Part shown: in pieces, positions 24,901 through 34,889 of the stretch | How the letters are laid out: each line of letters begins with the position of its first letter | How positions within the stretch are numbered: the stretch's first letter is position 1 | NCBI RefSeq assembly: GCF_034140825.1 | Contig: NC_089046.1 | Span: 24,040,501-24,104,500, forward strand | Reading direction: 5' to 3' | Length of the DNA stretch: 64,000 bases | Origin: Oryza sativa Japonica Group | Taxonomy: Eukaryota > Streptophyta > Magnoliopsida > Poales > Poaceae | Notes under the pieces: generated by a model | Seen by the model: the letters and a program-made list of their open reading frames with translations, nothing else | Database searches by the model: none | What the model was told of the DNA's origin: nothing | Position numbers and translations under genes: made by a program

Positions 24901-25679
24901 GAAAATGGGGAGGAAAGGAGAAGGGGAGGCCGGGGGTTTAAGGAGGCGGCAATGTCGGTTTGGGGAACCGACTTGCGCGGTCAAGAGCGCGAGCTGGCGC
25001 TCGGCTAGCGGCCAAAGCGGTGGCAGACGGGATGACGCCGGCGGGAGAGGAAAAAGGAGGAAGGGGAAAAGGAGGAGGAGAAAGGAATTCTCTCCTTTGC
25101 CGATTCGGGAAAAGGAGGGTGGGCGCGGGGCGACGACGCGGCAGAGGGAGGTGAGGCGCGGCCTCCGGGCCTTGGCGGCTAGCGCGCGGAGTGGCGGGGG
25201 CCGGCGATGACGACGGCGGGCGGTTTGGAGCGGAGCGGCGACAGCGGCGACTGGCGCGGGCAGAGCTGACGGCGGCGGCGACCGGGCGGTCGGCCACTCG
25301 GCTTGTGCGGGCGCGAGGCAACGGGCGACGGCGCGCGGGGGGGGGGGAAAGGCGGGGCGCGGGCGGCTCACGCGCGCACGCGCGCGGCGCGCGGGCAAAG
25401 CGGCGGGATCGGGAGAGAGCGAGGGAGCGCGAGGGAGAGAGCGCCCGGGGAGGGAGAGAGAGAGAGAGAGGGGGGGAAATGGGCCGGGGGGGCAAGGTAG
25501 ACTTTGCGGAGGAATTGATTTGGAAGATTTGGATTCGGAATTTGAACTCGACGATAGATCGGGGATTGAGATCTTGAGATGGCACGGACACTAGACAACA
25601 ATCAAAGGAACAAATTTCGCAATTAGGGTTTTTGAGAGATAATTTTCCCGCTAGGCGCCACGACGGAACGGGCGCTACA
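21909..25679 (-). repeat. LTR (5' in element orientation)
   Basis: 3771 bp, TG...CA ended (TGTCACGCCC at the left, GGGCGCTACA at the right on the plus strand). The left part is moderately AT-rich with short tandem repeats. The right part is very GC-rich with purine-rich GGCGG and GAGA runs. The frames that appear open here are a by-product of base composition. Confidence 0.93.
22499..22632. repeat. Tandem repeats within the LTR, partner copy
   Basis: The same five-unit array as at 9459-9592, at the matching LTR position, with no difference noticed between the two. Confidence 0.9.
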
Positions 25680-27783
25680 TGATCTGTGTGAACTGATCAG
25701 CTGATGGGCTTCGCTGCATCTCATCCAGAACGACGACATCGCAGGAGACTGCAAGGGATGGCGCTGCACAGCTCTTTGGCTGCAATTGTGGTGAGAACCA
25801 GATCTTCGACGAAGGCATTGCAGTTACCTTGCTACCCTCTTCGGATCGTCCTGTCGCCTGAACCTCACTTCCCAACCGCTAAGCATCACTTCTCGCGACC
25901 AGAGCAACCTCGCCCCCTGTTGCCAGCACATCCTTCCCCGTCGCCAGAACGCCATTCTCCGTCGCCAGCACATCTTTCCCCGTCGCCAGAACGTCTCTCC
26001 CCGCCACCAGCGCCGTGCTCGTGGCAAGCACACGCGGCACGACATTACACGCAGCATCATCTCCCCTCCCCGCCATCCTATTCCCAGGCTCGCCACTTGA
26101 GTGTTCCTCTATCGTATCCCTGTCCGAAGCATGCAGGCCCGAGCCGGCGTGTTCAGTGTGCTCGTCGTCGCGGGCGGTATCCCTCAGCGCGCCGGGGTTG
26201 GTAGGGATCATCTCGGACACCCGCTGAACTGAAGATGTCGACCAGGTGCGCCCCGGTAGCCCACCAGCAAAGCCAGATGCTCCGCCAAAAGGCCGACCTC
26301 CGCCTTGTTTCGACGTCCACGGCCCTGTGCCGTCGATTCGGCCAGCCCAGCAGGAGAACGTAACCTGGCGCGGGACGTCATCATCATCTTCGTCGTTGGA
26401 GGCCGTGGAGAGGGGAACATGGAGGGGCGTCGGGTCAATGATCTCCTCAATGTGCACAATGATATTGTACGTCAGCGTGCACTTGTGCAGAGGCGCCCTT
26501 GGAATCCTGATTGATCCCGCCATACGTTCCCAGCACGGCGGGCCGCCCCCCGCGCGCTCTGGGATCTCCACCTCCAGCGTTGTTGGCACCGCAGACGGGT
26601 TCTTGAGCCAGGCGAACATGGTGAGAACCCTCGCGTCCGCCGGCGGAACAAGCTCCACCAACTCTCCACCCAGCTCACGGATCAGCTGGGCCATCGCCTC
26701 CTCATCCCAGGCGTGCTGGGGAAGCCCTTCTAATGACAGCTTGGTGAAGAATTGGAACCTCGTGCTGCTGGCCAGCAGGCGCCTGTTCCAGCTCTTGAAG
26801 GCGATTGGCGCCCCTTGGAAGAAGACTTGTTTGGATTTGCCGAGGACCCAATCCTTTTCTCTGGCAGAACGAAACACAATTAGGTAGTCCTCAGGGGTCG
26901 TTACCTCCACCCGGAAGTGCGCGGGGAGGATGCCACAGTCGACGATCACCGCAACCAGATCTCTAGGTGAGAGCGCTGGCTGGTTGCCAAGCACTGTGGC
27001 CAGGAGCACCTTCTGCTCGAAGATGGCCTCCGTCTCCACCATGCGCGGCGTCCAGGAGATGGTGCACCGCCCCGACTCCGGCCGGATGTTGGCGTCCCCG
27101 GTCCGCCACTCCTTCATGACCCGAGAGGGCTGCTGAGCGCAGATCTGAAAGCTAGCCATGCCATCACCAGCAGCCACTCCCTCTTCTCGCCCCTTCTTTC
27201 TGGGAGGCAAAGCTTCTAGCACTTCTTTCCGCGGTTTTTCACCTCCCGCTGGCTTCGTTGCCACTTCTTTTGAACCAGTGGCCGGCTGCGCCCTAGCCGC
27301 ACGGGAGGTAGGGCAATTCCTAGCGATGTGCCCTGAGTACCAGCAGTTGTAGCATCGCGTGCTTCCTGGGCAGGCGGATTTCTGGTGTCCTAGCCCCAGG
27401 CAGTTAAAGCAGCATCCTTGGAGCCAGCGGGGGACTGTTCTTGCCTTCTTGAATGCTGCAGGGCTGGAGGTTGGGGGGGCGTTGGGGCGCCATGAATGCC
27501 TCTTGGATCGACGACGAACCTCAGTCTAGGAACCCTGGTCTTCTTCGCCCCGTTGATCCACCGCATTAACTGCGGGACGCGACAGGACGATATCACGCCA
27601 GGACGTCCTTCCTAGCTGCGACATGAGAGAGGATGTTGGGAGGTGGTCGCCGGCGTCGGAGTGCCCACCGGCGATTAGATGGTGGTCACCGTCGCCGGAG
27701 TGACGACTGGCGATGAGTCTACGGACCTCTCTATCCACCAAGCCACAACCACTTTTCTGCCATCTTCCTGAAAAGGGGAACAT
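25680..27783 (-). pseudogene. LINE ORF1, N-terminal portion: two CCHC knuckles and DUF4283-like region
   Basis: It reads on the minus strand from a possible ATG at 27781-27783. Two zinc knuckles of CX2CX4HX4C form lie at about 27320-27410: CFNCLGLGHQKSAC and CYNCWYSGHIARNC. They are followed by a basic stretch and a domain of about 180 residues resembling the DUF4283 RNA-binding-like region of plant LINE ORF1 and transposon-derived proteins (WRTGDANIRPESGRC to FQFFTKLSLEGLP). Two in-frame stops are present, TAG near 27526 (before the knuckles) and TAG near 25879 (near the LTR element). Degenerate repeats around VLATGKDVLATE occur near 25900-26010. The family call is firm; the exact start is uncertain. 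Confidence 0.82.
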
Positions 27784-27800
27784 GTCCACACTAGTACAAT

Positions 27801-28226
27801 AACAGGCTAACAGTAAGAGTAGATAAAGCAGCAATCTAGCCAAGAACTATTTTGGGGGGGGGGGGGTGTAAAAACTTCATCTGTGTTTTCTATCGTAGAA
27901 TGACAAAAACGAGAGATAATCTATGAGAGAAGAAAATTCATACACAAACAATCTTGCATTTCACTGAACAACATTACACATGGCACACTGGCAAGATGAT
28001 GACCAGTAGATTGGACAAGAAGCCACATAGTTTTCCAGCCACAAAATCCACAATGGCCTTTGACAATTGATAGGAGAATCTTGTCCACACAAACACACAC
28101 ACATACTTATGAATTCACACAACCAAATATACAGGGACTGATCCATCATGCACACTGGATATCTTCTTTTATTTGTTCATCACAGCTGGGAATGCTGTTG
28201 CATGGTTACAGTCTTCGCCTTGACAT
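27801..28226. other. Gene-free gap and downstream flank of metallothionein copy 2
   Basis: It contains a run of about 13 G near 27853. From about 27950 it contains the duplicated downstream flank of the metallothionein units. A minus-strand AATAAA (TTTATT at 28168-28173) is the likely poly(A) signal of copy 2. Confidence 0.55.
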
Positions 28227-29169
28227 TTAGCAGTTGCAGGGGTTGCACTTGCAGCTGGAGCCGCAGCTGCAGCCATGGCCGGCCTCACCGGAGCCGGCAG
28301 CCAACTCGAAACCCGCTTCGCTGTGCCTGCAGAAGAAAGAAGCAGAGAAATTCAGACATGGAACAAAAATAAAAAAAAAATCCTGGAATCCGGTTCAAGT
28401 CTGAATCTCAGTTAGTACTAATTAAAGATTTTCTTCAGTTCAATTTTTAAGGTGAAATATATGTTACTTTACCCCTTTTCAGGTGCAACACCGAGGACCA
28501 TGGTCACTGAGGTGGTGGTGGTGTTCTTCTCTGCCAGGTCAGGGTACATCTTTCTGAACCAAATGAAAAAAAAGTAGAACATAAATATATATCTCTACTA
28601 TTATAAAAATTAAAAATGTTTTTGCCGGTATTTTGGTACGTCATCCGTGTATGAGTTGGTTTTTAAGTTCGTTTGCTTTTAGAAATACATTTATGTATTT
28701 AAGCCGGTTTTTAAGACCGTTCATTTTTGGTGATACAAAAGGAATCATATAAGAAATTTGTTTAAAAAACTCGCATGCTAACTTGAGACAATCGAACTCC
28801 TAATTACAGCTCATGATTTTCTAAAAAAAATATATCCAAGCGAACTCCTACAGTGAATTTCATCTTAACTAAACCATATAACAATAATAAGATTAAAATA
28901 GGCTTCACACGTTGCAACGCACAAGCATTTTTTCTAGTAATGTAAAATAATCTAGAAAAACATATAGTTTTATATGAACATAACTTTGAAGCAATGGAAA
29001 TAGTATGGTTTTCATCATGAAAATACATTAAAACCAACAAACTAGGTAGCTGCTATCTCTGATAGACTATCTCAGTTTATTTTGACAAATCAGTATTTGA
29101 AAAACTATACCCGCAGCCGCCACCGCATCCGCAGCTCGAACCGCAGTTGCAACTTCCACCACACGACAT
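28227..29169 (-). CDS. MT1: Type-1 metallothionein, copy 2 (79 aa, three exons, most diverged)
   Basis: The coding exons are 29111-29169, 28473-28553 and 28227-28326, with GT-AG junctions and 240 nt including TAA. The N-terminal domain [19 protein letters not shown] has six Cys (3, 7, 9, 13, 15, 19). It has one extra Ser compared with the other copies, so the middle spacing becomes CX3C. The spacer is one residue shorter ([10 protein letters not shown], less Thr-rich, [14 protein letters not shown]). The start of exon 3 differs ([18 protein letters not shown]), but the C-terminal [14 protein letters not shown] is fully conserved. Intron 1 is 557 bp, against about 240 bp in copy 3, because of a 346-bp Helitron. 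The predicted function is metal chelation as in the other copies. The change in Cys spacing may alter cluster geometry, which is inference. Confidence 0.92.
28592..28937 (+). mobile_element. Small Helitron in intron 1 of metallothionein copy 2
   Basis: It starts TCTCTACTATTATAAAAATT and ends ...GCATTTTTTCTAG, followed by T and preceded by A, so the insertion lies between A and T as for Helitrons. A short GTTGCAAC palindrome lies near the 3' end, just before the terminal GCATTTTTTCTAG. It has no target duplication and no terminal inverted repeats. Without its 346 bp the intron would be about 211 bp, like the other copies. It has no coding capacity and is non-autonomous. It lies wholly within the intron, clear of the splice sites. 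Confidence 0.85.
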
Positions 29170-29280
29170 CTTAATCTTCTAAATCTCTTGTAAATTCTTC
29201 AGGAAATTATATGCAATGAGGTGTTGAGAACGCTTGAGGTGAGCTCAGTGCAATTGCCCAGCAGAGCACATATGTCCTTT

Positions 29281-29290
29281 TATTTATAGA
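29281..29290 (-). promoter_or_regulatory. TATA box of metallothionein copy 2
   Basis: TCTATAAATA on the minus strand, about 112 nt before the start codon, matching the position in the other copies. I do not see the TGACGTCA motif of copies 1, 3 and 4 here. Confidence 0.6.
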
Positions 29291-29344
29291 CTGAACAATA
29301 TGTCAGGTATAATCATGTCAGGATGATCTAAGCAGGTTGGGAAG

Positions 29345-30640
29345 GCAATTTGTATGAATTGAAATTCAAATTTTCTTACAGAAAGATGCATTGAATTTGA
29401 TGAAGTTCTTAGCTGTTCCCATCTTGCTTCAGTACTAAGATGCTGACATTTTTGTTTAAGATAGATGCATTATTGCACAATTTGAAATCGAAAAATTTTC
29501 TTGTATGAGCTGGATTCAAATTCCTGGCATAAAACAAGCTGAACTTGATCAAGTTCCCAAAAAGTCAACCTGTACCAGTTCCACGCCTATAACAAATATA
29601 GATCCATCCTTGTGCAAATTGAATTTGAATTAGTAAGAGTATGGATAAAACTCAACTTTCATTACCAAAAGAGTAAAGTCCATCACCGGTCCCTAAACTT
29701 GTACCGCTGTGTCACCCCGGTACCTAAACTCGCAAATCGACCGTTCAGGTCATCAAACTTGTTCGACTATGTCATCCCGGTCCCTAAACTTGGATTTGAA
29801 TATCATCTGGGTCATATACGACGGTCTAAAGACTTTATATTTAAAAATAATTCATAACTTTTTCATGTGAACTCTAATGAAGATAAACTTTATATCAAAT
29901 TTGTAGCCCTCGACACGATCTACAACTTTGTAGTTTATTTTTTTTTATTTTAAGTCATTTTTGTCCCAAAATGTAATTTTAAAATTAAAATTTCAAAATC
30001 TATAAACATGCAACAATATTTTGGGACAACAGTTTTAATTCAAAAAATTTTCAACTACAAAGTTGTAGGTCGCGTCGAGGGTTACAATTTTGATATAAAG
30101 TTTGTCTTCATTAGAGTTCATATGAAAAAGTTATGAATTATTTTTTGATATAAAGTTTTAGACCGTCCTTTTTAGGGACCGGTGTGACACAACTGAACAA
30201 GTTGGAGGACCTAAATAGGTGATCTGCATGTTTAGGGACTGAGATGACACAGTTGAATAAGTTTGAGAAACTGAACAATCGATTTACGAGTTTAGGGACC
30301 GGGATGACACAGCGGTACAAGTTTAGGACCGGTGATGGACTTTACTCTTACCAAAACAACACTTCTTCTTGTACGAATTTGATTTAAAAAATTCACGTGC
30401 AAATTGAAATATAGAACTGAAGTTTCTTGTACAACCTGAATTCAAATTTGTTTAAGCTACCGGCCAAATCAATCTTGTTCACGTACAGTTGACTTTAGAC
30501 AAATTGAATATTTGCTCACGTACGTAGCTAGTAGAAATTGAATTTGGACAGGTTCCCTTACGGATTGAATTTAAATCTCTTACGAAAATGGACTTCGTTT
30601 GAGTCTGATTAATTTCTTGCCCGATCGAATCAACCCTGCT
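29345..30640 (-). repeat. Duplicated upstream block of metallothionein unit 2, interrupted by a MULE
   Basis: Homologous to 2560-3560, with shared stretches such as AAGTTCTTAGCTGTTC, CAGTACTAAGATGC, GATGCATTATTGCACA and AAAAAGTCAACCTGTACC. The MULE at 29671-30347 splits it. It is the most diverged of the four blocks, in line with its gene. From 30640 to 30861 I see only unassigned sequence with several GGCCCA/TGGGC motifs. Confidence 0.7.
29671..30347. mobile_element. Non-autonomous foldback Mutator-like element (677 bp)
   Basis: It is flanked by a perfect 9-bp duplication ttaccaaaa (29662-29670 and 30348-30356). The two halves form arms of about 300 bp, starting GAGTAAAGTCCATCACCGGT and ending in the complement. 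Within each arm a motif like GTCCCTAAACTTG recurs in several tandem copies. It has no coding capacity. Confidence 0.93.
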
Positions 30641-30861
30641 CCACTACCCATGGTTTTCTTTGACCACCCGCTCCATGCTCCAAAATACATGTATGCGTCA
30701 TTGCTAAGTCGAATTTTGAACGAGTTCGTGTATGAATTGAAACTGAACTGGAAACATGAAATTCACCTGGAATCGCATTCCGGCCCAGCACGTTACTGGG
30801 CATCACGTTCCGGGCTTTCCGGCCCAACTTGAATTGGGCTTACCGGCTTTCACGGTGGTGG

Positions 30862-31264
30862 CCTTTTTTTTTTTAAAGGGAAAAACGGCATAGACCGTGC
30901 CTTTTCATTGAATATAGCATGAAAAAATACAACCCCTAGGGGCGAAAAGGAAGAAACTCAAAGAGCTAGCTATACACTGTACAAGATGTGGCAGGAGCTC
31001 ACGCAACCTTCTAGCGCCGGCCAGCATCCAGAGCTTGGCCTCCTCTATGATTTTGGTAAGCAGATACGTCGTTGTGGACTCCTTGTGCTCAAAAATCCGC
31101 TGATTCTGCTCCTTCCATATCTCCCACACTACAAGGAGGATGAGAGTGCGCCATCCTTATTTGGGAACTCCTGTCGTATTGGCAAGTTTCTCTCACCATT
31201 CCTGGACTGACTACGTAGGCTCCCAGTGCCGTGGTTCAAGAAGATGATTACCCACCCATCTGGC
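30862..31264 (-). mobile_element. 5'-truncated LINE fragment (ORF2 C-terminus)
   Basis: A T-run at 30863-30874 marks the 3' end on the minus strand, and cacggtggtgg at 30851-30861 and 31265-31275 is the likely target duplication. The minus-strand reading includes the ORF2 tail motif MWEIWKEQNQRIFEHK at 31129. About 400 bp remain. Confidence 0.8.
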
Positions 31265-32093
31265 CACGGTGGTGGGCTTGACGGCGTCGCCGGAGCAGCG
31301 CCTGCGTGAACCTACTCTTGTCCAACTCCGGAGGTCGCCGTCCGCCGGCGTGAACTCCTCCGACGTCCTAATTCCTAAGAAACTTGCCATTTGGAGCTTT
31401 ATCGGTTGGCCTAATAAGCCAAATCAAAAACCAAAATTTGAACTTTCGAATTTGATTTTGTAGTTGATTTTAAGATATTTTCAACGTAATTTCTTTTTAG
31501 TATTGGATTTTGAGTCGCTACGAACAAATGTATAAAAAATTTACCTATGAATTATTTTTTATTTCCTAATAAATCAAAACAGCTTATTAGGAACATGGAT
31601 AACTGATGAGGCTCTTGGTTTATTAATGGTTAACTGGAACATCGCTAAGTTTTCACGTCTTTCATTTCACTGAAAATTCTCTCATCTAGCATGATACTGT
31701 ACTACCTTGGAAGGCTCAGCAGCACAGAATCTAGCATGAAAAAAAATTAAAAATAAGTGGGTAACCCGCGAAACCCACTTATAGGCTAAAATAAGACGCG
31801 AACCCACTTACACCCATTCAGATTTAGGACACGTTCTAAATAGCTACTCCTCATTTTTCATTAACACACTTTTTAAAGTGCTAAACGGTGTATTAATTTC
31901 GTGTGAAAATTTCCTCAGCATGTCCTTCAGAAAAATCAACCAAATCTATTTTCAAATAATTAATAATTAATACTTAATAAATAATATGACAATCATGTTT
32001 CTCGTTTTCCGTACAGATAATCAGCTAGAAACAACCGCCGAAAAGAACGCTCCCTTATTCTGCCCATAATCTTGTCAGTCATTTTGCTTAGTA
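31265..32093. other. Gene-free stretch between metallothionein units 2 and 3
   Basis: The first 110 bp are GC-rich and of unknown origin. The rest is AT-rich, with a short palindrome (AAGTGGGTAACCCGCGAAACCCACTT-like, about 31755-31783). Near 31840-31900 there is a fragment with ACACTTTTTAAAGTGCTAAACGGTGT, resembling remnants near 62170 and 63640 and probably part of a degraded MITE family. Confidence 0.4.
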
Positions 32094-32328
32094 CTCCCTC
32101 CGTTTCAAAATATTTGACACCATTGACTTTTTAGCACATGTTTGACCGTTCGTCTTATTCAAAAAATTTTGTGAAATATGTAAAATTATATGCTTACATA
32201 AAAATATATTTAATAATAAATCAAATGATAGGAAAATAATTAATAATTACTTAAATTTTTTGAATAAGACGAACGGTCAAACATATTTAAAAAATTCAAC
32301 GCCGTCAAATATTTTGAAACGGAGGGAG
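32094..32328. mobile_element. Stowaway-like MITE (235 bp)
   Basis: TA target duplications flank inverted ends CTCCCTCCGTTTCAAAATATTTG and its complement. The interior is AT-rich and palindromic around TTGACCGTTCGTCTTATTC. It is a typical non-autonomous mariner-type MITE of grasses. Confidence 0.9.
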
Positions 32329-32713
32329 TAGTTAAACTTCTGAACTACTAGTACCTTTTGGTAGGTCTTCGCATTAATCGGGAACAATGTGATTTGATTG
32401 CATCAGTAAATGGAACTGAAAGAACAAGATATACACAAGTAAACCATAGTATATTTTCAGAACCAAACGCTCAGATGAGATAGTGACACAAACATAATGT
32501 AGCCTGAAAACTTCAGGTGCCCCAAATCACAAATGGCCATATCATAGCATCTAAGATTCAGACAAGAACACAAAGGGGACACCTCACAAGATTCACAGTC
32601 CACATTAGTACATCAGGATGAACAACAAGCTGACTCACACACACTGGAGCCATTGCACACCAAATGGCTTCTTTATTTACTTGTACAGATCATCAGCATG
32701 ATAACCTTCCCCT
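32329..32713. other. Downstream flank of metallothionein copy 3
   Basis: No gene. A minus-strand AATAAA (TTTATT at 32672-32677) is the likely poly(A) signal of copy 3. This flank does not obviously match the downstream flanks of copies 1, 2 and 4, so the duplicated unit breaks near here. Confidence 0.5.
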
Positions 32714-33349
32714 TTAGCAGTTGCAGGGGTTGCACTTGCAGCTGGAGCCACAGCTGCAGCCATGGGCAGCCTCACCAGATTCAGCTGCCTTGCCAACCAT
32801 CACCTCAAAGTGCCTGCATATCAACAAGGCAAATTCAGAAACGAACAGTTTCAGGCATGGAAAGATGTAGATCACAGCATATTGTTCATGTCTGAAACTC
32901 AGGTAGGATTTTTTTTTTCTTCTTCTGTTTACTTTTTGATCGGGGAAAAGATTCAGAGATATCATACCCCTTCTCAGGTGCAACGCCGAGGACAGTGGTT
33001 GCAGTAGTGGTGGTGGTGGTGATCTTCTCAGCCAGGTCAGGGTACATCTTTCTGAACCAAGAAAAAAAAACAGAACACTAAATTCAGTAACTAGAAATGA
33101 CAACTTTTTTTTTTGTCTTATGGATGGCTTCATCTGAATATAACTTCAAATCAATTGTAAGCAGAAACATTGGGGCTAACATAGTATTCTTCTATCATGG
33201 AAAGTACATCAAAATCATCAAACCTTGTGACAGTTTATGTTGACAAATACATAGCAAACATATTCAGGATCAGTAGCTGAAGATTGAACGTACCCGCAGC
33301 CACCGCCGCATCCGCAGGAACCGCAGTTACAACTTCCACCGCACGACAT
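32714..33349 (-). CDS. MT1: Type-1 metallothionein, copy 3 (79 aa, three exons)
   Basis: The coding exons are 33294-33349, 32968-33051 and 32714-32813, all GT-AG, totalling 240 nt with TAA. The N-terminal domain is [18 protein letters not shown] (Cys 3, 7, 9, 12, 14, 18). The spacer [19 protein letters not shown] ends in VLGVAPEKG, then [18 protein letters not shown], and the C-terminal domain is [14 protein letters not shown] (Cys 66, 68, 72, 74, 77, 79). It is the most standard of the four copies and matches the rice type-1 consensus I remember. It is expected to bind Zn(II) and Cu(I) and to buffer redox stress in the cytosol. Introns, promoter and upstream block closely follow copy 1, so these two are probably the most recent pair. 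Confidence 0.95.
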
Positions 33350-33450
33350 CTTGATCTTCTGGGTCTCTTGTAAACTCTTCAGGAACTTGTGTAGTTGGAT
33401 GAAATGAGAGATTGAAAGCTTGATATGAACTCAGTTCAGATATGCCCTCC

Positions 33451-33569
33451 TATTTATAGTAGTAGTACCCTTGAGAAGAAGCTGCGGAATTATGTCAAAG
33501 CATTATCTTGCCAGAAAGATGTAGCTGGTTGAAATGGCCTTGAAAAATCATTATCATTCATTGACGTCA
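33451..33569 (-). promoter_or_regulatory. Promoter of metallothionein copy 3: TATA box and TGACGTCA
   Basis: TATAAATA (minus strand) at 33451-33458, about 102 nt before ATG, and TGACGTCA at 33562-33569, about 213 nt before ATG. The layout is almost the same as in copy 1. Confidence 0.6.
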
Positions 33570-33589
33570 GTTTTCTATATGCATTTCTT

Positions 33590-34560
33590 GGAGTTTTAAA
33601 AAAAGCATATTTGTTTGGGGTGCAATTGTGTCATTCCTAGTTGAATATAGTATTGATAAGTGCCGAAAAATATAAAAATATTGACGATTTTTATGTAGTT
33701 GCTTACGCACCACGGTTGCATTATTTTAATTACTGTTAATCTGAACCAAGTTTCTGGGCAAATGTAATCCAAGTTTTGGCCAGGTTCAAATTTGCTTTCA
33801 CACCATGATGTCAACCTTTGCTTAAGATAGACGAATTGTTGCTCATATTTAAAGCAAACAATCTGAATTTGTATGAACTGGATTTAAACTTTCATCACGA
33901 AAAACAGAATTTGATAAAGTTCTTAGCTGTTTCAATCATGCATCAGTACTATGATGCAGACTCTTTGCTTAAGATAGATGCATTAGTGCACAGCTTGAAA
34001 TTGAATACGTTTCTTGTACGAGTTGAATTCAAATTTCTTGCTTCAACCACGCTGGATTAGATTAAATTCCCCAAAAGTCAAACTTATACCAGTTCCACCC
34101 CAAAAGGCACACTCATCATCGTGCAAATGTCAATTTGAATGAGCTAAGAGTATGAATTGAAATATGCAAATTCAGATTTCTTGCAAGAATTGAATTCAAT
34201 GGTTTACACGAATTGAAATATAAAACTGATGTGTCTTATATTTTTTGAACTTAAGTTTATCATACGCCAAGAATTCAAATCCCTCAAGCTACTGACCAAA
34301 TCATCCCTCCTTCAAATCCATGGCGCGAGCTACACCAGACACGTACTTAAACTTATCTTGTACACATCGAATTCTATTAACTTGCTGTACGAATTCAATT
34401 TAAATTTAATGCATGAGCTAGACTGCATTTGTGTTTGATGATTCTATGACCAAATCAAACCTGCTCTGAACATGTTCATGTATTAACTAAATTTGAAATA
34501 CGTTGCCTTTAATCAAACAACTAAATACACATCACTGAAGTAGTCGATCGGATCATCTTC
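33590..34560 (-). repeat. Duplicated upstream block of metallothionein unit 3
   Basis: Homologous to 2560-3560 through most of its length, with shared order of GCATATTTGTTTGGGGTGCAAT, TGACGATTTTTAT, CATCAGTACTATGATGCAGACT and TTGCACAGCTTGAAATTGAA. It is uninterrupted and carries no gene. Confidence 0.8.
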
Positions 34561-34628
34561 TTCACGAATACATATACCTCACTGAATTTGAAGTATTGTT
34601 GGGATCGATATCGCACGGCATCGTATCA

Positions 34629-34889
34629 GGGCACCCGCAATGGTTATCTATAGACTCTCTACAAGAGATCCATGTCAGCATATTTTCCTACTTGGAAGAG
34701 ATTAAATGAAGAGAGAGCAAAGCTATCTACTAATCTGGAGATAGTCTATAGAGAAAAACGAGGCAATGGATTAGAGAGCTATAGATACCCATGTAGACAT
34801 ACCATTGAAGTGGTTTACTATTAATTTAGTCTATTGCTGAGATGTACATGTTTTATAGATAGCACCTTACTTTACCATTGCGGGTGCTC
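34629..34889. mobile_element. MITE with GGGCACCCGCAATGG ends (about 260 bp)
   Basis: Inverted ends GGGCACCCGCAATGGT at 34629 and ACCATTGCGGGTGCTC ending near 34889. The interior includes CTATAGA and its complement. There is no coding capacity. The superfamily (PIF/Harbinger or hAT type) is not settled because the target duplication is unclear. Confidence 0.75.

Larger units (their letters stand above)
8869..25679 (-). mobile_element. Ty3/gypsy LTR retrotransposon (long GC-rich LTRs), young, looks whole
   Basis: The element is on the minus strand inside LINE ORF1, with 5-bp target duplications tgatc at 8864-8868 and 25680-25684. The LTRs are 21909-25679 (5' in element orientation, 3771 bp) and 8869-15729 (3' LTR, about 3.77 kb once the 3082-bp solo LTR at 11514-14595 and its duplication are removed). 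It has a primer-binding site for initiator tRNA-Met, an extra ORF before gag, one long gag-pol frame and a polypurine tract. Comparing the LTRs by eye I count about 13 substitutions and a few short indels, roughly 0.35 percent. At a commonly used grass rate of about 1.3e-8 per site per year this is of the order of 0.1-0.2 million years. The long LTRs and the chromodomain-like tail suggest the Tekay/Del chromovirus group. From memory it resembles the rice RIRE3/RIRE8 type, not verified. Confidence 0.93.
3975..27786 (-). mobile_element. L1-type LINE, nearly full length, interrupted by an LTR retrotransposon
   Basis: The element lies on the minus strand. Its 3' end is the T-run at 3974-3983 (poly-A on the minus strand) followed by GCCGGGTTGGCC, and its 5' end is at about 27786. 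The 14-bp target duplication cacactagtacaat is seen at 3961-3974 and 27787-27800. Removing the inserted LTR element (8869-25679 plus its 5-bp duplication) leaves about 7 kb with ORF1 then ORF2, the normal order for plant L1s. ORF1 starts almost at the 5' boundary, so the 5' UTR is missing or very short, which suggests slight 5' truncation. It lies between metallothionein copies 1 and 2. The coding frames carry two in-frame stops in ORF1 and one stop plus one frameshift in ORF2, so it is inactive. Its 3' end resembles the short fragment at 41031-41119. Confidence 0.92.
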
